This document shows positions 44,126 to 52,674 of a stretch of 64,000 bases of DNA, one piece after another; the first letter of the stretch is position 1, and every line of letters starts with the position of its first letter. A program made the position numbers and the translations under genes. The stretch comes from Lentisphaerota bacterium (GTDB lineage: Bacteria > Verrucomicrobiota > Lentisphaeria > Oligosphaerales > JABHEG01). The notes beneath the pieces were generated by a model. That model made no database searches. It was not told the DNA's origin and saw only the letters and a program-made list of their open reading frames with translations. The stretch covers positions 1 through 64,000 of the forward strand of contig JABHEG010000045.1 in assembly GCA_018676675.1 (NCBI GenBank). The letters are read 5' to 3'.

Positions 44126-44889
44126 TACCCCCCTGCTGCCGCTGCTGGAGTCGACGATGGCTTGCGAGACCACGTGGGAATGCTGTAAACGGATGGGTAA
44201 CTCGCCGGCAGATGGACATCGAATCCCGGCCGAAGCTCGTCCGTCTTCCGCCAGGTTTCGGGAATCCACTCGCCGTGTTTATCGACCATCACGCGGTAGC
44301 TGGACGGACGCCCTCGGAGAAGGGCATCATGCGTCTTCTCAGCTCCGGACACGCCAACTTCAGCACCGTCGATGAGGGTCACCTGGCCGAGGGCCAGTAC
44401 CACTTCAGGCGCGGAACAGTAGTGACGGGCAAAATAGGACTCGAGCCGGACCCCGCGAATCGCCATCAACTGCTCCGGCGAGGTGACAGACCTGAGGGTC
44501 ACATCATCGAGCACGCATGACCGTGTCCCCAGTCGATCCCTGATATCATCCCCTGACCACACTGGGAGTTCCTTGCATGCGGTCTTCAGGAGATGCCAGT
44601 CACGAGAAGCCGACACGATATCCGGTGGCACGTCCCACAGTAGACGCAGGTGTCGGCTGGACCACGCCAGAACCCGACCGTCCCGGTCAAGCAGACGCCC
44701 TCTTCGAGCAGGTATATGCCCCACGTAGACCGATCGGCGAGTCATTTCGGTAAGGTACTGATCCCGGTTGATGAGCATCAACTGGGCTAGTTTCACAACA
44801 ACGACAGTGCCCCAAAAGAGAAACACGGCGAGCAGAAACCTTGTCCGGCGGGAAGCGTGTGGGGCGTTGGCTGTTGCCTGTTCTGTCAT
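44125..44889 (-). CDS. Penicillin-binding-protein dimerisation domain without a transpeptidase domain
   Basis: 254 residues. A short cytoplasmic tail is followed by one membrane segment (about 17-40), then the N-terminal pedestal of class B PBPs: PARRGRLLDRDGRVLAWS, the canonical start of the PBP dimerisation domain, then ALGQVTLIDGAEVGVSGAEK and DKHGEWIPETW. The frame ends soon after FDVHLPASY, exactly where FtsI/PBP2 normally continue into the SxxK, SxN and KTG transpeptidase domain, which is absent. It overlaps the FtsL-like gene by 4 nt and the SEDS gene by 1 nt, so this is an organised, not decayed, unit. It may be a scaffold that activates the SEDS protein, with the enzyme elsewhere. 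Confidence 0.8.
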   Translation of the reverse strand: MTEQATANAPHASRRTRFLLAVFLFWGTVVVVKLAQLMLINRDQYLTEMTRRSVYVGHIPARRGRLLDRDGRVLAWSSRHLRLLWDVPPDIVSASRDWHLLKTACKELPVWSGDDIRDRLGTRSCVLDDVTLRSVTSPEQLMAIRGVRLESYFARHYCSAPEVVLALGQVTLIDGAEVGVSGAEKTHDALLRGRPSSYRVMVDKHGEWIPETWRKTDELRPGFDVHLPASYPSVYSIPTWSRKPSSTPAAAAGG

Positions 44890-45191
44890 TTCGGTCCGTC
44901 GGCGGAGTTCCCGTCTGTGCTTGGGTGGGTCAATGAACAGCTTCTGACGAGAAGGAGGGCCTGGGATTTGCTCAACGGAACGGGTGAGAAACGTCCAGGA
45001 GTCTCAGTTCCCTGCGTCAGAGTCCGGCTCCATGCCTGCAGCGTCGCATCCACCTCTTGCAGGTGCTGGGGACGGTGCCGAAGGTCATCCGTGACGGCCT
45101 TGGCCCCACTCAGGAGGATCCCGCCACACACAAGCCCAAGCGCCAGGAGAATCCTCCCGTTCCGTCTGTCGACACTGTTCGGGCTCTGCAT
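44886..45191 (-). CDS. Small single-pass membrane protein in the ftsL position
   Basis: 101 residues with one hydrophobic segment near the N-terminus (about 14-31) and a hydrophilic C-terminal part. No sequence family is recognised; the position between mraZ and the PBP-like gene, the size and the topology fit FtsL, a poorly conserved divisome protein. The predicted helix is not rich in heptad leucines as in many FtsL proteins. It overlaps the next gene by 4 nt and follows mraZ by 27 nt. Confidence 0.5.
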   Translation of the reverse strand: MQSPNSVDRRNGRILLALGLVCGGILLSGAKAVTDDLRHRPQHLQEVDATLQAWSRTLTQGTETPGRFSPVPLSKSQALLLVRSCSLTHPSTDGNSADGPK

Positions 45192-45218
45192 GTCAGCGCT
45201 CCTCTCTAATGCCCCATA

Positions 45219-45704
45219 TCAGATCTCCGGCTCCTGGCAAGATACCAGGTCCGCGTCCATTTCAGCCTCGGCCTTCTGAAGTTCGTGGTCATGAAGTCGC
45301 CGGAATTCCGCCTCCCACCGATTCGTGCTCCATATCTCCATACCAATCTCACACCCCACAAGTACAGCCTCAGTCCCAGGGACCAACTCAAGCAGCTCCC
45401 GGTACCCATTCGGTATCGTGATTCGCCCCTGATTCGTGAGACGCTCGGCCTGAGACATGGCTCCGTACCGCCGCAGCCGACGGCGATGGACGACGCTCCG
45501 AGCAGCCTGCAACTCCGGCCTCGCCTCGCTCTGCCTCATCTTGTGCCACACGGCCTCCGGGTAAACGCCAAGGGCTCCCTCGGGCAGGCAATGCAGAACG
45601 ACCTCCCCGCCAGCCTGTCGGAAGTCAGACAGGAAGCGAGGAGCAAGCTTCACCCGGCCGTTCGCATCGACCAGACACCGGTCCTGCCCGCAGAATTGCA
45701 GCAT
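45219..45704 (-). CDS. mraZ: MraZ-type transcription factor
   Basis: 161 residues with two AbrB-like/MraZ half-domains: DANGRVKLAPRFLSDF in the first and NQGRITIPNGYRELL in the second. MraZ binds direct repeats upstream of its own gene and controls cell-division clusters. The protein is slightly longer than the usual ~145 residues because of an acidic C-terminal tail. It leads a cluster of FtsL-like, PBP-like and FtsW/RodA genes. Three TTGG repeats with 10 bp spacing lie upstream of its start. Genes often next in such clusters (mraW/rsmH, murE) are missing. Confidence 0.88.
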   Translation of the reverse strand: MLQFCGQDRCLVDANGRVKLAPRFLSDFRQAGGEVVLHCLPEGALGVYPEAVWHKMRQSEARPELQAARSVVHRRRLRRYGAMSQAERLTNQGRITIPNGYRELLELVPGTEAVLVGCEIGMEIWSTNRWEAEFRRLHDHELQKAEAEMDADLVSCQEPEI

Positions 45705-45738
45705 AAATCACGTGGGTTCCCGCACCAAGAAGACCTTC

Positions 45739-45768
45739 GTGTGTCCAATTCTATCCAAATATTCCCAA
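45739..45768 (-). promoter_or_regulatory. Candidate MraZ operator (three 10 bp direct repeats)
   Basis: On the minus strand, read towards mraZ, TTGGGAATAT, TTGGATAGAA and TTGGACACAC follow each other with exact 10 bp spacing, at 45768-45739, about 35-65 nt upstream of the ATG. Known MraZ boxes are direct TGGGN repeats with ~5 nt spacers, so these resemble that pattern; only the first unit has TGGG, the others TGGA. Confidence 0.55.
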
Positions 45769-46194
45769 TTTATTCCATAATAGCAAGTGCTCGCGTGTCC
45801 TTTTTCCGCTTAAACTGCGCATTTTCCGCCGAGCGGAAGCCATTGAGGGTAATCAACGGCCACGGCAGGCCGTCCGAGCCGCTCTTCCCCAGGCCCCAGA
45901 TGCGGGAACGCGACAGGCCGGATGCAGAGGAAGGTGGTCTCGTTAGGCGAAGCCACTCCTACGCTTGACCCGGCTCTTGATCTTGCTCCTGGTCCATACC
46001 CGAAGGAGCGTAGAAACGGATCAAGAGCCGGATCGAGAGCGCGATCAGGACTGGGCTCCCCCTCCTGTAACTGAGGCACTGCATGAAGGGATGCCGCGCG
46101 ATTGCAAAAGAGGGGGCGATCCACGATAGTAAGGGGTGTCAAATAGAGATTTTCTTCTCGATACAGAAAAAAGAGCGTCCCAGGAGGATAGTGA
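45769..46194. other. Intergenic region between mraZ and serA
   Basis: No coding sequence recognised. A 13 bp inverted repeat (CCGGCTCTTGATC at 45970-45982, its complement at 46019-46031) could form a hairpin with a long loop; no T-tract follows. The region must contain the divergent promoters of mraZ and serA. The serA ribosome site CAGGAGGAT is at 46180-46188. Confidence 0.4.
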
Positions 46195-47766
46195 ATGAAG
46201 AATGTCTTGATCCCGACAAAGCTCAACGAGATAGCTCGCTCCCTCTTGGAGGAGAAAGGGTTCACGATTGTCCAGGATCCCGAAACGCCGTTGGCGGAAC
46301 TGGCCAAAGCGCATCCCGAGACGGGCGCCCTGATTGTCCGGAGTGAGAAGGTGACGGCTGAAGTCATTGACCTGCTGCCTCGCCTTCGAGTCGTGATCCG
46401 AGCGGGAGCAGGCTACAACACGATCGATACGAAATACGCCCGCCGGAAGGGCGTCGATGTCATGAATACACCTGGCGCAAACGCGAATGCGGTTGCAGAG
46501 GAGGTCTTTGCCCTGGCCCTGGCTCATTACCGTTTCGTGGTCCCGGCGGATGCCAGCACGCGTTCCGGGGCCTGGGAAAAGAAGACCTTCATGGGCCGTG
46601 AACTGGCTGGGAAGACGTTGGGGATTATTGGTCTCGGCAACATCGGCCAGTTGGTTGCCCGGCACGCGGCGGGTTTCGACATGACCCTTCTGGGATTCGA
46701 CCCCGTCATGTCGGCCTCACGTGCCAATGAGTTTGGCGTGAAGCTGGTTGACCTGGACACGATTTTCAGTGAATCCGACCTCGTGTCGCTTCACGTGCCG
46801 GAGACAGCGGAAACGATCGGGATGGTCAACGCCCGAAGGTTGGGCCTGATGAAGCCGGGAGCGACGCTGATCAACTGTGCACGCGCCGGAATCGTTGACG
46901 AGGACGCGTTACGCGAGGCCAAGAAGACCAAGGACATCGGCTTCTGCAACGATGTCTATGCGGCCGATGCCGAGGGCGAAAAGAGCGTCAGAGACATCGC
47001 GGAAGTCATGCTCCCGCACCTAGGCGCTAACACGCACGAGGCGAACTACAACGCAGCTCGCCGGGCGGCGGAGCAGCTGATTGCATTTGTCGAGCGTGGC
47101 GTGACCCGGTATGTGGTCAACCGCGGCGTCCCGGAAGGGTTGGATGAGGGATTCCAGCAGCTTGCCTACCTGGTCGCATCGGTGGCTCGACACTACTTGG
47201 GGAACGTCAAGAGTGTCAGGCAAATCGAGTGCAGCCTGTACGGCGGCCTGGACGAGTATGCGCAGTGGTTCCTCTCCCCCATCGTAGCGGGAATCAGCAC
47301 AGATTTCGACCCACTTTCAGACGCACAGGAAGCCGAGGACTACCTCGAGGAAATGGGCGTGTCGTTTGCCTTGCGATCCACGGATGAGACGAAGCGTTAC
47401 GGCAAGTCCCTGACCATCGATCTGCTCGGAGGGAAAGGCACAATCCGCCAAGTTAGCGTCCGTGGGACGATCGCCGAAGGCAACGTGATGATCTCCAGAG
47501 TCAATGATTTCGACCGTCTGTATTTCCAGCCGCAGGGCCACAGCTTCGTGGCTGTATACCGAGATCGTCCAGGCGTGATTGCGGGGATCACTCGAGCTTG
47601 CGCGGATGCAGATATCAACATTGAGGATATTCGCGCCCCGCATGACTCCGAGGCGCTCAATGCGCTGGCCGTGCTGAAGACAAACAAACGGGTCCCGGCT
47701 GACATCGTTGAGCGTATCCAAGCTGAGATCGACGCTGAGGTCGCCTTTGCCATGTCCATCGACTGA
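46195..47766 (+). CDS. serA: D-3-phosphoglycerate dehydrogenase
   Basis: 523 residues, first enzyme of serine synthesis (3-phosphoglycerate to phosphohydroxypyruvate). The NAD-binding GLGNIGQLVARH lies at about 146, CARAGIVDEDAL gives the substrate arginine, and LPHLGANTHEAN the catalytic histidine, followed by an allosteric intervening domain and a C-terminal ACT domain (SFVAVYRDRPGVIAGIT) that senses serine. The usual glutamate segment (V-F-x-x-E-P) is replaced by VYAADAEGEKS, a shortened loop worth checking for activity. AGGAGG precedes the ATG. A long leader begins ~80 nt after the stop, in front of ilvB. Confidence 0.93.
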   Translation: MKNVLIPTKLNEIARSLLEEKGFTIVQDPETPLAELAKAHPETGALIVRSEKVTAEVIDLLPRLRVVIRAGAGYNTIDTKYARRKGVDVMNTPGANANAVAEEVFALALAHYRFVVPADASTRSGAWEKKTFMGRELAGKTLGIIGLGNIGQLVARHAAGFDMTLLGFDPVMSASRANEFGVKLVDLDTIFSESDLVSLHVPETAETIGMVNARRLGLMKPGATLINCARAGIVDEDALREAKKTKDIGFCNDVYAADAEGEKSVRDIAEVMLPHLGANTHEANYNAARRAAEQLIAFVERGVTRYVVNRGVPEGLDEGFQQLAYLVASVARHYLGNVKSVRQIECSLYGGLDEYAQWFLSPIVAGISTDFDPLSDAQEAEDYLEEMGVSFALRSTDETKRYGKSLTIDLLGGKGTIRQVSVRGTIAEGNVMISRVNDFDRLYFQPQGHSFVAVYRDRPGVIAGITRACADADINIEDIRAPHDSEALNALAVLKTNKRVPADIVERIQAEIDAEVAFAMSID

Positions 47767-47843
47767 CCCCTTCGGTCGGCCGTTGAAAAACGGATGGAGC
47801 ACAGTATCTTACAGACCGCAACGATAGGGTCTGTTATGGAAGA

Positions 47844-47897
47844 ATGATGATGATCAACGGAACACACGCGGTTGCTGTACGAGGCCCTGGCGGTTGA
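47844..47897 (+). CDS. Possible leader peptide of the ilvB transcript
   Basis: Three in-frame ATGs after GGAAGA open a 17-codon frame (MMMINGTHAVAVRGPGG) that ends at a TGA inside the leader hairpin region. It holds only a few valine and alanine codons and no run of Ile/Leu/Val, so a classic branched-chain attenuation peptide is not established. Confidence 0.3.
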   Translation: MMMINGTHAVAVRGPGG

Positions 47898-47967
47898 CGC
47901 TGCTGGGGAGACTGAACCGTGTGTGACGGGTACGCCCGCCACGCGATCACAGACTACCAGACTAGAC

Positions 47968-48006
47968 AGCGCCATCGCCAGGGAACATGACGATGGCGCT
48001 TTTTTT
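47968..48006 (+). terminator. Intrinsic terminator before ilvB
   Basis: A perfect 10 bp stem (AGCGCCATCG, then CGATGGCGCT) with a 13 nt loop is followed by a run of T (48000-48006). It lies 215 nt before the ilvB start, far enough upstream to be an attenuator or the serA terminator. Confidence 0.85.
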
Positions 48007-48220
48007 ACCCCGGAACGGCGCTGGTTCTCGTGGGACCTCCGGTACGGCGGAGAATCCATCCCCCCCCAGTGCCTCTAGAATTGACATACCGTGAGTGTAT
48101 TCGCGCTCGCCACTGCCTGCCCGGACGGGCGGCAAGGTACCGGCCGCGTGAAGCCAGAGGATGAGAACGATGACGAAAACGAGAGCAACGCTGGCTCCAA
48201 ACGAACATGAAGGTGAGGCA

Positions 48221-49912
48221 ATGTGCCCCGTGAAGGGCCGGGACATCCTAGCGAGGAGTCTTGAACGGGCAGGCGTCCGCATGATATTCGCCTATCCTGG
48301 TGGCGCCTCCATGGAACTGCACCATGCACTTCGGGACTCCCCTATACGAGTGGTCCTGCCGAGACACGAGCAAGGCGGCGCATTCGCGGCCGCCGGCTAC
48401 GCCCGCGCCACGGGACAGACGGGCGTCTGCATGGCCACGAGTGGCCCCGGCGCCACGAATCTCGTCACCGGGATCGCCGACGCCTACATGGATTCCGTTC
48501 CACTGATCGCCATAACCGGGCAGGTCTCGCAGCCGTTCATCGGCAAGAATGCCTTTCAGGAGACCGACATCATCGGGATCACGCGCCCCGTTGTGAAACA
48601 CAGCTACCTGGTGCTGTCTCCCGAAGAGATTCCTCTGGTGGTCGCAGAGGCGTTCCACATTGCGAACAGCGGACGGCCCGGGCCGGTTGTCATCGATCTC
48701 CCCAAGGATGTCCAACAGGCGTTGTGTGTCCCCGACTACGACGTGGACCCCATCGGCTCGGCCAGGGCCTACGGCGTCAAGTGTACGGTTGCGGACAGCG
48801 CAGTGGCTGAGCTACGAACCGCCATTCAGGAGTGCCAACGGCCGTGCCTCTATGTCGGAGGAGGAATCATCGCCAGTGGGGCACACGGCGAGCTCCTGCA
48901 GTTTGCGGAAAACTACAACATCCCGGTAGCTACATCGCTCATGGGAATCGGGGCGTTTCCCGAAGACCACCCCCTGGCACTCAAGTGGCCGGGAATGCAC
49001 GGCACGTACTATGCGAGCTACGCCGTCAACGAGTGCGATCTGTTGATCGGCATCGGCATGCGTTACGATGACCGAGTCACCGGTAACGTCGACACGTTCG
49101 CCGTCGGAGCGAAGATCGTGCATGTGGACATCGACCCGTCTGAGATCAACAAGAACAAGCGCGCCGACATCGGGGTCATTGGCGATGCCAGGGATTTCCT
49201 CGGCAAGATGCTGGTCGACCCAATTCGACAGGAGTACGCGCCCTGGCACGCGCAGATCAACGAATGGAAGACGACACACCCACTCGGTTACAAGGACAGT
49301 GACGAGATTCAGCCCCAGCGGGTCATTGAGGCGCTCTGCGAAGCGACAGCGGGGAACGCCACTATCGTCACCGGTGTGGGGCAACACCAGATGTGGACTG
49401 CCCAGTTCTACCGGTTCCGGCGCCCCCGCCAACTCCTGACCTCAGGAGGCCTGGGCACCATGGGATTCGGTCTGCCATCCGCGATCGGAGCCAAACTCGC
49501 CTGCCCGGATGACACGGTTGTCCTCATCGACGGCGATGGCAGCTTCCAGATGAACATTCAGGAACTTGGGACGATTCACTGCGAAGACGTCGCCGTCAAG
49601 ATGATCGTTATGAACAATCAACATCTGGGCATGGTGGCGCAGTGGGAAGACCGCTTCTACGGCAGCAGGCGTGGTGACACAGTGCTCAGCAGCTCGCACA
49701 CTGAGCGCCCTTACCCAGACTTTGTGGCGATCGCTGAAGGTTACGACGTACCCGCTCGAGCGGTCTGGACTCTCGCTGAACTCGAGGGAGCCATCCAGGA
49801 GATGCTTGAGGCCCCAGGGGCATTCCTGCTTGACGTGCATGTTGCCTATGAGGAACACGTGCTGCCCATGATTCCTTCGGGTGGGAGCCACAAAGACATC
49901 ATGGTGGAGTAG
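48221..49912 (+). CDS. ilvB: Acetolactate synthase, large subunit (ThDP enzyme)
   Basis: 563 residues when started at ATG 48221 (AAGGTG at 5 nt); an ATG at 48161 or 48170 would add 17-20 residues, but the family normally begins about 25 residues before FAYPGGA. It has RHEQGGAFAAAGYARATG (catalytic glutamate), the FAD/ThDP regions and GDGSFQMN (metal-ThDP motif), then VMNNQHLGMVAQWE. It joins two pyruvates, or pyruvate and 2-oxobutyrate, in valine, leucine and isoleucine synthesis. No ilvN regulatory subunit follows in this window. It is preceded by a structured leader. Confidence 0.92.
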   Translation: MCPVKGRDILARSLERAGVRMIFAYPGGASMELHHALRDSPIRVVLPRHEQGGAFAAAGYARATGQTGVCMATSGPGATNLVTGIADAYMDSVPLIAITGQVSQPFIGKNAFQETDIIGITRPVVKHSYLVLSPEEIPLVVAEAFHIANSGRPGPVVIDLPKDVQQALCVPDYDVDPIGSARAYGVKCTVADSAVAELRTAIQECQRPCLYVGGGIIASGAHGELLQFAENYNIPVATSLMGIGAFPEDHPLALKWPGMHGTYYASYAVNECDLLIGIGMRYDDRVTGNVDTFAVGAKIVHVDIDPSEINKNKRADIGVIGDARDFLGKMLVDPIRQEYAPWHAQINEWKTTHPLGYKDSDEIQPQRVIEALCEATAGNATIVTGVGQHQMWTAQFYRFRRPRQLLTSGGLGTMGFGLPSAIGAKLACPDDTVVLIDGDGSFQMNIQELGTIHCEDVAVKMIVMNNQHLGMVAQWEDRFYGSRRGDTVLSSSHTERPYPDFVAIAEGYDVPARAVWTLAELEGAIQEMLEAPGAFLLDVHVAYEEHVLPMIPSGGSHKDIMVE

Positions 49913-50044
49913 TCGGGAAGGGCCTCGACCCGCCTTATCTACCCGTCGGCAGGCTCAGCGCCTTGAGCACAAGTGGCTCAAGGCACTTCCGTTGCCGCCC
50001 TTCAGGCGATCTATCCGTGGACTGGCAGCCGGTTCATGGATGGA

Positions 50045-50839
50045 TCAGGACGGTTGCGTCGGGGGAAGTGTGCCAAATCCAGCGGGAAACGCGGCGTCTC
50101 CCTCAAGTGGCTCTGCCTGACCGTTCTGCATGAGCAGCACGCGATCAGCAAGCTTCGCCAATGCCAGGTCGTGAGTGACCATCACGATAGTCTTGCCCTG
50201 GTCGGCGTGCAGGCGCTGCAGAATGCCGACGATCTCCTTCCCCGCGGCCACATCGAGATTCCCGGTCGGCTCGTCGGCCAGAATAGCGTCGGGAGAATTG
50301 ACCAAAGCACGAGCCATGGCCACTCGCTGTTGCTCGCCGCCGGAGAGCTCCTGCGGGCGGTGTCCCAGACGCTCCTCCAGGCCGAAGCTGAACAAAAGCT
50401 CGCGGGCCCGACTCACGGCCATGTTGCGATCCCAGCCCCATTGAAGAGCCGGCAACGCCACATTCTCCATCGCACTCAGCTCCGGGAACAAGTGGTACGA
50501 CTGGAAAACAAACCCAATTTCGTCCCGTCGAAGCATCGCCCGTTGCTTCCCCGAGAGCTTGGAGTAGGGGCGACCGTGGCAAAACACCTCTCCACGAGTC
50601 GGACGATCCAGACTCCCGAGCAGTTGCAGGAGCGTGGTCTTACCACTGCCGGAACGCCCCACCAAAGCAACCCACTCACCACGCTGCACGGTGAGATTGA
50701 TACCACTCAACACATCAATCGTGTGCCGTTCCAGGCGAAACTGTCTACAGACATCCCGCGCATCAAACGCGGGGGCCTCTCCCCGGCCCCATGAGGATGC
50801 CCCTCTGAAGTCAACGTGAATCCGACCGGAATCTGGCAT
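50045..50839 (-). CDS. lolD: LolD-type ABC transporter ATP-binding protein
   Basis: 264 residues: Walker A GRSGSGKT, Q-loop (FVFQSYHLFPELSAMENV), signature LSGGEQQRVAMARAL, Walker B ILADEPTGNLD, and His in MVTHD. This is the MacB/LolD family that with LolC/E extracts lipoproteins from the inner membrane. The ATG at 50839 lies 1 nt after the stop of the permease gene, so they are coupled. The presence of LolC/D points to an organism with an outer membrane. Confidence 0.88.
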   Translation of the reverse strand: MPDSGRIHVDFRGASSWGRGEAPAFDARDVCRQFRLERHTIDVLSGINLTVQRGEWVALVGRSGSGKTTLLQLLGSLDRPTRGEVFCHGRPYSKLSGKQRAMLRRDEIGFVFQSYHLFPELSAMENVALPALQWGWDRNMAVSRARELLFSFGLEERLGHRPQELSGGEQQRVAMARALVNSPDAILADEPTGNLDVAAGKEIVGILQRLHADQGKTIVMVTHDLALAKLADRVLLMQNGQAEPLEGDAAFPAGFGTLPPTQPS

Positions 50840-50840
50840 A

Positions 50841-52130
50841 TCAGTTCTCTTCCTGCAGTGCCGCAGCAGGCGAAAGACACGATGCATACAACGCCGGCAC
50901 AAGAGACGCTGCGATGCAGATGAGCAGTGCAAGCACGGCAATAGTCGTCACATCCGAGGGAGTAACCTGGGCCGGAATCTGGCTGAGGTGATAGAGCTCT
51001 TTGGGGAAGATCTCGACGTTCATGATCCTGGCCAGCAAGGCGGCGACCTGATTGCGGCAATGGACGATGAGAAGCCCCAGCCCCGTGCCCAACGTTGTCC
51101 CCAGAACACCAATGACCGTGCCCTGGAGAACAAAGATCCGTGCCACGACCAGGGAAGGCATCCCGACCGCCTTGAGGATGCCTATCTCCCGCGTCTTCTG
51201 CACGACCACTGTGATAAGTGTTCCGGAGATCCCGAATGCGGCAACAATGACAATGAAGGTCAGTAGAAAGAACATGAGGTTCTTCTCGACCCGAAGCGCC
51301 TCAAAGAGCTTCCGGTTGGCCTGCTGCCACGTGACCACGCGACAGTGGGACAGCTTCGCCCGGACCTCATCGGCAATCTCCGACATGTCAAAGGGATCAG
51401 GTACCGCGGCATGAACAGAGGTGGCCGAGCCCCATTCGAGCCCGAAAAGGTCCGCGGCCTGGTCCAGGTGGATGAAGATCATCGATGAGTCGTACTCATA
51501 CACGCCCATGTCGGAGATACCGATCACGGTCACCTCTTCCGGCAGATAGACACTGCTGTTCTCACGCACTTGCAGCTGCCCATCCTGCCCCCACGAGATG
51601 CTCTCCGTCAGTCTCCTGGGGGAGTGAATCAGAAACTGGTCACCTAGTCGGAGGTTGAGCTGCAAAGCCATTTCCTGCCCGATTATGGCCTCTCCCTCGC
51701 CTACCTCGAACCGGCCCTTCTTCAAGCTCCGGGCCAGGCCGGTGACCTGACGTTCCGTGTCCGGGACGATCCCTTTGACGAACTTGGTGTCAACCTGCTC
51801 CCTGATCTGAATGAGGACAGGGCCGGAAATCAGAGGCGAGGCCTTTGCCCCGGCCTTATGGATCGTCTCCAGAAGGGGAGCCGGATCCTCGAAAATGCCG
51901 GGGCGGCCGGTGGCCAGCTCGAAGGACGGCTGGATCTCGATATGGGCCTGCATGTCCAGGATTCGCGTGCGGATGTCGCGATCGAACCCAGACATCACGG
52001 AAGTAACGATCACGAGGAGTGCCACGCCCAGGATGGGGCCAAGTATGGACAACAACGTGATCACCGAGATGAACGTACGTTTGGGGCGTAGGTATCGGGA
52101 GGCGAGAAGCAAATCAGCTGGGAGATGCAT
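50841..52130 (-). CDS. LolC/LolE-family permease
   Basis: About 429 residues with the FtsX/MacB permease layout: one N-terminal membrane segment (ITLLSILGPILGVALLVI), a large periplasmic domain (about 50-270) and three C-terminal membrane segments around FFLLTFIVIVAAFGISG, GTVIGVLGTTLGTGLG and VLALLICIAASLVPALYAS. Family hallmarks such as ASRYLRPKR and AVGMP near the last segments fit lipoprotein releasing permeases. The ATG at 52130 (MHLPADLLLASRY) is chosen by homology over the longer frame to 52205, though no ribosome site is obvious. Coupled to lolD downstream. Confidence 0.85.
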   Translation of the reverse strand: MHLPADLLLASRYLRPKRTFISVITLLSILGPILGVALLVIVTSVMSGFDRDIRTRILDMQAHIEIQPSFELATGRPGIFEDPAPLLETIHKAGAKASPLISGPVLIQIREQVDTKFVKGIVPDTERQVTGLARSLKKGRFEVGEGEAIIGQEMALQLNLRLGDQFLIHSPRRLTESISWGQDGQLQVRENSSVYLPEEVTVIGISDMGVYEYDSSMIFIHLDQAADLFGLEWGSATSVHAAVPDPFDMSEIADEVRAKLSHCRVVTWQQANRKLFEALRVEKNLMFFLLTFIVIVAAFGISGTLITVVVQKTREIGILKAVGMPSLVVARIFVLQGTVIGVLGTTLGTGLGLLIVHCRNQVAALLARIMNVEIFPKELYHLSQIPAQVTPSDVTTIAVLALLICIAASLVPALYASCLSPAAALQEEN

Positions 52131-52674
52131 GTTGGGCGTACGCTTTCTTCCCGTGGACGATCTTGCGCCGCGCGTGGACGCGCCAATCATGCATCGACCG
52201 GACACGGCTGTTCCATGGTCGGCTTTCCTGCTTCCTCGGCGACCACGCTCAACTCACGAACATACGTCCCCACGCTTCCCTGTCAACGTTTCCGCCGCTA
52301 TGGGAGAAGCGCCCCTGGTGTGGTGACACGCAAATACATTTACATATGCACTAGCTATCCCGGCATACCAGGTGCGCTCGGACTCGAAAGGCGATGCCGT
52401 CGCATCGTTGTCGAGCCCGAGCGCGGCTGGAGGCCGGAAGAGCCGTGCCGCAAGGCGGGATGTTGACGCTTCGCTGCTGCCCTGTGGGCAGCCCGTCTCG
52501 GCTTCGCCTCGGCTTCGCTCTCTTGGGCCAAGCGCCCCCCTGCCGGGGTCGGGCTGTACCTTCGGGCACACCCGCTCTCCCGGCAGAGCGGCTCTGGCAC
52601 CAAGATAGCCGCAACATATGGCAACGGATTTGCGTGTCACCACACTAGCCCTCCGCCAAGGCCGGGACGAGACA
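52131..52674. other. Intergenic region before the Lol permease
   Basis: No recognisable gene; several overlapping short frames are shadows of GC-rich composition. A GC-rich hairpin-prone patch at about 52525-52560 has no T-tract. Presumably contains the Lol operon promoter. Confidence 0.35.

Larger units (their letters stand above)
47844..48006 (+). promoter_or_regulatory. Structured ilvB leader with intrinsic terminator
   Basis: A stem can form between 47862-47873 (ACACACGCGGTT) and 47915-47924 (AACCGTGTGT) with a 2 nt bulge, followed by further hairpin-prone sequence (GGGTACGCCC) and a strong terminator at 47968-48006. Such an arrangement upstream of an acetolactate synthase gene suggests transcription attenuation or a riboswitch-like control, possibly sensing branched-chain amino acids. 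The same terminator might instead end the serA transcript. Confidence 0.5.

Noticed and set aside
52400..52600. Possible small genes between the Lol permease and the DksA gene
   Set aside because: Overlapping frames on both strands without start sites or motifs; consistent with GC-rich intergenic DNA.
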